A stretch of 15,637 bases of DNA from Thioalkalivibrio sp. (GTDB lineage Bacteria; Pseudomonadota; Gammaproteobacteria; Ectothiorhodospirales; Ectothiorhodospiraceae). The translations under genes and the position numbers were made by a program. Below, piece after piece: positions 13,479-15,637 of this stretch. The stretch lies in NCBI GenBank assembly GCA_007120155.1, contig SKOF01000238.1:1-15637 (forward strand). The letters are read 5' to 3'. The notes beneath the pieces are model-generated. The model had not been told where the DNA came from. It saw only the letters and a program-made list of their open reading frames with translations, and made no database searches. Numbering within the stretch: position 1 is the first letter of the stretch; each line of letters starts with the position of its first letter.

Positions 13479-14435
13479 ATGCGCGGGACGGCCGCATTCA
13501 CGCCTGCGTGGTGGCTGCCGGGGCCCCACCTGCAGACCCTCGTTCCCAACCTCCTGCCACGCCGCGGCGCCCCGCTCAGGCGCGAGCGCCTGGAACTGCC
13601 CGACACGGATTTCCTGGACCTGGACTGGGGCCCCGCCCGCCCGGGGCCGTTGGTGTTGCTGCTCCACGGGCTGGAGGGTTCCAGTCGCAGCCCCTACGCG
13701 GCGGGCCTCATGAATCGGCTCGCTCAGGCCGATTATCAGGGTGTGGTGATGCACTTCCGGGGCTGCAGCGGAGAGCCCAATCGCCTGCCTCGATCCTACT
13801 CGGCCGGCGAGACCGGGGATATCCGGTATGTGGTCGATCACGTCCGCGCATGTCTGCCCGACCGGTCGTTGGGTGTGGTCGGCGTATCGCTGGGCGGCAA
13901 CGCCCTGCTCCGCTGGCTCGGGGGCCCGTCCACGGGCACGCCCGTAGACACCGCCATCGCCATCTCCGTGCCCTTCGATCTGGCACGCGCCGCCGACCGT
14001 ATGAGCCGGGGCTTTTCACGCGTGTACCAATGGTACCTCCTGGCGCGACTCAGGCGTTCCGTGACCCGCAAGGCCCGGTACATGACCATGCCCGTGGAGG
14101 TCTCCGCGCTTCGGCATCTCAGGGACTTCAGGGCTTTCGACAACGCCGTCACGGCGCCGCTTCACGGTTACCGGGACGTGGACGACTATTACAGCCGCGC
14201 CAGCTGCCGGCCCCTGCTTTCCGGCATTCGGGTACCCACCCTGATCCTGCATGCGGAGAACGACCCCTTCATGTGTCCGGATGTGATTCCGGAGGCACAC
14301 GAACTGTCCGATTCCGTCCGGCTTGAGATCGCGGCAGGTGGCGGCCATGTGGGGTTCATGGACGGCTTCGGGGGGCGGTGGCTGGAGAGACGGTGCCTCG
14401 CGTGGCTGGGGGAGCGGTTTCCTGCCGAGGGGTAG
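13479..14435 (+). CDS. yheT: Alpha/beta-fold hydrolase, YheT family
   Basis: A 318-residue serine hydrolase of the YheT/EMB8 group. The N-terminus has the family signature FTPAWWLPGPHLQTLVPNL. The nucleophile elbow is GVSLGGN with Ser137, the acid is Asp262 in HAENDPF, and the base is His290 in GGGHVGF, so the triad looks complete. HFRGCSGEPNR (92-102) is also typical. Members are annotated as esterases or hydrolases of unknown substrate. The protein appears cytoplasmic; no signal peptide is present. The ATG at 13479 gives the family N-terminus, but the ribosome site is weak (CAGG about ten bases upstream). It is transcribed away from the methyltransferase gene and is followed by the repeat-element region, with no clear terminator with a T-run. 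Confidence 0.93.
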   Translation: MRGTAAFTPAWWLPGPHLQTLVPNLLPRRGAPLRRERLELPDTDFLDLDWGPARPGPLVLLLHGLEGSSRSPYAAGLMNRLAQADYQGVVMHFRGCSGEPNRLPRSYSAGETGDIRYVVDHVRACLPDRSLGVVGVSLGGNALLRWLGGPSTGTPVDTAIAISVPFDLARAADRMSRGFSRVYQWYLLARLRRSVTRKARYMTMPVEVSALRHLRDFRAFDNAVTAPLHGYRDVDDYYSRASCRPLLSGIRVPTLILHAENDPFMCPDVIPEAHELSDSVRLEIAAGGGHVGFMDGFGGRWLERRCLAWLGERFPAEG

Positions 14436-14496
14436 GGTCGTCCGGAGAACTGCGACGAACGGGTTGGCATCAGGGGCGGTTTGGTGGGGGGGGTGT

Positions 14497-14814
14497 GTCT
14501 GGTGCGGGTTCTCTTGCCTGAGTCTTTGGAAAGTCAAAGGCTTTCGATCCCCGTTGCACGGGGCTCGAGTTACTTTCTTTGCTTGTCCAAAGAAAGTAAC
14601 CAAAGAAAAGACACCACGGATGTCTCGCCCCTTCGGGGTGCCCTGCGCGCGGAGCTGTCCCGGGGAGGTCGATCGACAGGCCTTCCCTGGCCTGACGATC
14701 GACGCGCCGCGTCCGTGCGGCGCCCCTGACGGGCTTTGACCCCGGGACAGCCCCGTGCTCGGCGAGCCACACGGGGGAAGATCAAGACCGCTTGCGGTCG
14801 AGATCCGCCGAGCC
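14497..14814 (+). repeat. Structured intergenic element, copy 1
   Basis: A roughly 300-base non-coding element, recognised because a diverged copy lies inverted at 14914-15235. Hairpins in order: CCCCGT/ACGGGG with loop TGC (14549-14563); a perfect 13-bp stem 14569-14581 with 14588-14600, loop CTTGTC; CGCCCC/GGGGTG (14626-14640). Then an 11-bp stem, 14655-14665 with 14740-14750, encloses a branched set: 8 bp (14668-14675 with 14696-14703) stacked on 6 bp (CAGGCC/GGCCTG), a perfect 7-bp hairpin (14704-14723) and CCC-TGAC-GGG (14724-14733). A 6-bp GACCGC/GCGGTC hairpin follows near 14786. Open frames crossing it are not credible genes. Function unknown: structured RNA or miniature mobile element are the main options. 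Confidence 0.85.
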
Positions 14815-14913
14815 TCACGCGCCTGGACTTCGATCGATCTTGCCGCAGAAGGCTCGACTTCGGGCCGAACGGGGGGTGGCATGCGGAGCTTAAGTATTCG
14901 CGACGAGGGCGTC
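14815..14913. other. Spacer between the two facing structured elements
   Basis: About 100 bases separate the element copies. I see no gene, promoter or direct repeats here. It includes small palindromes, such as TTCGGGCCGAA near 14859 and the 6-bp hairpin GCGACG/CGTCGC with loop AGGG (14900-14915) at its right edge. These may belong to the poorly conserved ends of the elements, so the element boundaries are approximate. Confidence 0.4.
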
Positions 14914-15235
14914 GCTCGTACCGAGCTCCGTCGAAGCGGTTTTGACCTTCTCCCCTATGACGCACCGAGTGGCGCAGGCTTCGAGGGTAAAAGCCCGAAG
15001 GGGCGCCGCAGGGACGCGGCGCGTCGGCAGTCAGGCCAGGGACGGCCTGTCTGCCGACCCCCTCGAAGCCGAGCAACGCAGGGCACCCGCCACAGCGGGT
15101 GCGGCATCGGGGTGTCCTTCTTTTGGTTACTTTTCTTGGACAAGCAAGAAAAGTAACTCGAGCCGGCTGCAAGTCGGATCGAAACGCCTTTGCCTTCCCA
15201 CTGACACAGGCAGAAAAGAAAACCAGGCCAGAGAC
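14914..15235 (-). repeat. Structured intergenic element, copy 2 (inverted)
   Basis: The minus-strand copy of the element at 14497-14814, in tail-to-tail orientation. Matching helices: CCGGCT/AGTCGG with loop GCA on the + strand; a perfect 13-bp stem 15126-15138 with 15145-15157; GCACCCGC/GCGGGTGC (15083-15102); an 11-bp closing stem 14977-14987 with 15060-15070; 8 bp (15023-15030 with 15051-15058) around CAGGCC/GGCCTG; and 7-bp GCGCCGC/GCGGCGC (15003-15022). Compared with copy 1, several stems changed sequence on both sides while keeping pairing. Loops of the two inner hairpins both read GTCCCT on the minus strand. The outer end lies a few bases from the pnp terminator. Confidence 0.85.
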
Positions 15236-15238
15236 TCC

Positions 15239-15268
15239 AAAAAAGAAGGGGCCCCAAGGCCCCTCCTT
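15239..15268 (-). terminator. Rho-independent terminator of pnp
   Basis: On the minus strand, AAGGAGGGGCC pairs with GGCCCCTTCTT around the loop TTGG (11 bp including one G-T pair) and is followed by four further T residues of a six-T run (the A-run at 15239-15244 on +). It starts about 28 bases after the pnp stop codon, in the right orientation to end the pnp transcript. Confidence 0.88.
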
Positions 15269-15295
15269 TCACTCGACAGATCGGAACAGCACCCG

Positions 15296-15637
15296 TCAGC
15301 TCACTTCCTTCATGCTCAGGCGAATGCGCCCCTGCTTGTCCACTTCCAGTACCTTGACCCGAACGGTCTCGCCCTCGGAAAGGCGGTCGCTCACGCTGGC
15401 CACCCGTTCCTCGGAGATCTGGGAGATGTGCACGAGGCCGTCGCGGCCGGGCAGGATGTTCACGAAGGCGCCGAAATCCATGATCTTGGCCACTCGACCC
15501 TCGTAGATACGGCCCACCTCCACGTCGGCGGTCAGCTCCTCGATGCGGCGACGGGCCTCCTCGCCGGCGGCCTTGTCGACGGAGGCGATCTTCACCGTGC
15601 CGTCATCGGAGATATCGATGCTGGCGCCGGTCTCCTC
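15296..15637 (-). CDS. pnp: Polyribonucleotide nucleotidyltransferase (PNPase), C-terminal part
   Basis: This is the 3' end of the gene; the rest lies beyond the right edge of the window. PNPase degrades RNA 3'-to-5' by phosphorolysis in the degradosome and elsewhere in the cytoplasm. The readable 113 residues begin inside the KH domain (EETGASIDISDDGTVKIAS) and continue through the S1 RNA-binding domain: VGRIYEGRVAKIMDFGAFVNILPGRDGLVHISQIS, then VRVKVLEVDKQGRIRLSMKEVS before a TGA. The chain ends right after S1, without the longer tail that in Escherichia coli binds RNase E, so that contact may be absent. Reading frame is open to the window end; the internal GTG near 15595 is not a true start. 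A strong terminator follows. Confidence 0.96.
   Translation of the reverse strand, partial: EETGASIDISDDGTVKIASVDKAAGEEARRRIEELTADVEVGRIYEGRVAKIMDFGAFVNILPGRDGLVHISQISEERVASVSDRLSEGETVRVKVLEVDKQGRIRLSMKEVS

Noticed and set aside
14486..14493. Run of eight G residues after the hydrolase gene, considered as a phase-variation tract.
   Set aside because: It is not inside a gene or a recognisable promoter, so slippage would have no evident effect.
14569..14600. 13-bp hairpin of element copy 1 as an intrinsic terminator for the hydrolase gene.
   Set aside because: No T-run follows on the + strand, and the stem is AT-rich and part of a larger conserved fold.
14323..15506. Several open frames (60-290 codons) in both directions across the structured elements, with strings such as VTFFACPKKVTKEKT.
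   Set aside because: They are translations of the repeated hairpins. The two copies conserve base pairing, with changes that alter the encoded residues, so the constraint is on structure and not protein.

Overview
The window is GC-rich, gene-dense bacterial DNA. Protein sequence (acetyl-CoA synthetase, YheT-type hydrolase, PNPase C-terminus) and the gene set suggest a gammaproteobacterium, perhaps of the Ectothiorhodospiraceae/Chromatiales type. That placement is inference; no rRNA or taxonomic marker is present.

Layout. On the + strand come acs (41-1984) and an Anbu-type proteasome-like peptidase (2177-2980). A long minus-strand run then reads leftward from 13388 to 2999: a PmtA-like methyltransferase, a circularly permuted ATP-grasp protein, an alpha-E protein, a giant transglutaminase-DUF2126 protein, a second ATP-grasp fused to alpha-E, and a short transglutaminase. 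A YheT-type hydrolase (13479-14435, +) diverges from the methyltransferase. An 860-base non-coding region (14436-15295) follows, and the 3' end of pnp (minus strand) closes the window.

How the genes fit together. ATP-grasp (COG2308), alpha-E (COG2307), transglutaminase-like (COG1305), DUF2126 (COG4196) and Anbu (COG3484) are a known co-occurring gene set. It has been predicted to make and/or cut a peptide or amide-linked product, but no substrate is established. Here the set is doubled: one split ATP-grasp/alpha-E pair and one fused pair, each near a transglutaminase-type protein. Tight junctions (4-nt gap, 4-nt overlap) couple the partners inside each module. The three loose junctions (120-195 nt) each hold a heptamer-repeat array. 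The fused copy has lost residues that look catalytic in the split copy.

Non-coding content is the least ordinary part. Five spacers carry different arrays of 7-base units, mostly arranged as inverted repeats that would fold into long hairpins. One of them supplies the stop codons of two convergent genes. The large spacer before pnp holds two diverged copies, facing each other, of a roughly 300-base element. Its helices show compensatory base changes between copies, which is direct evidence that the fold is conserved.
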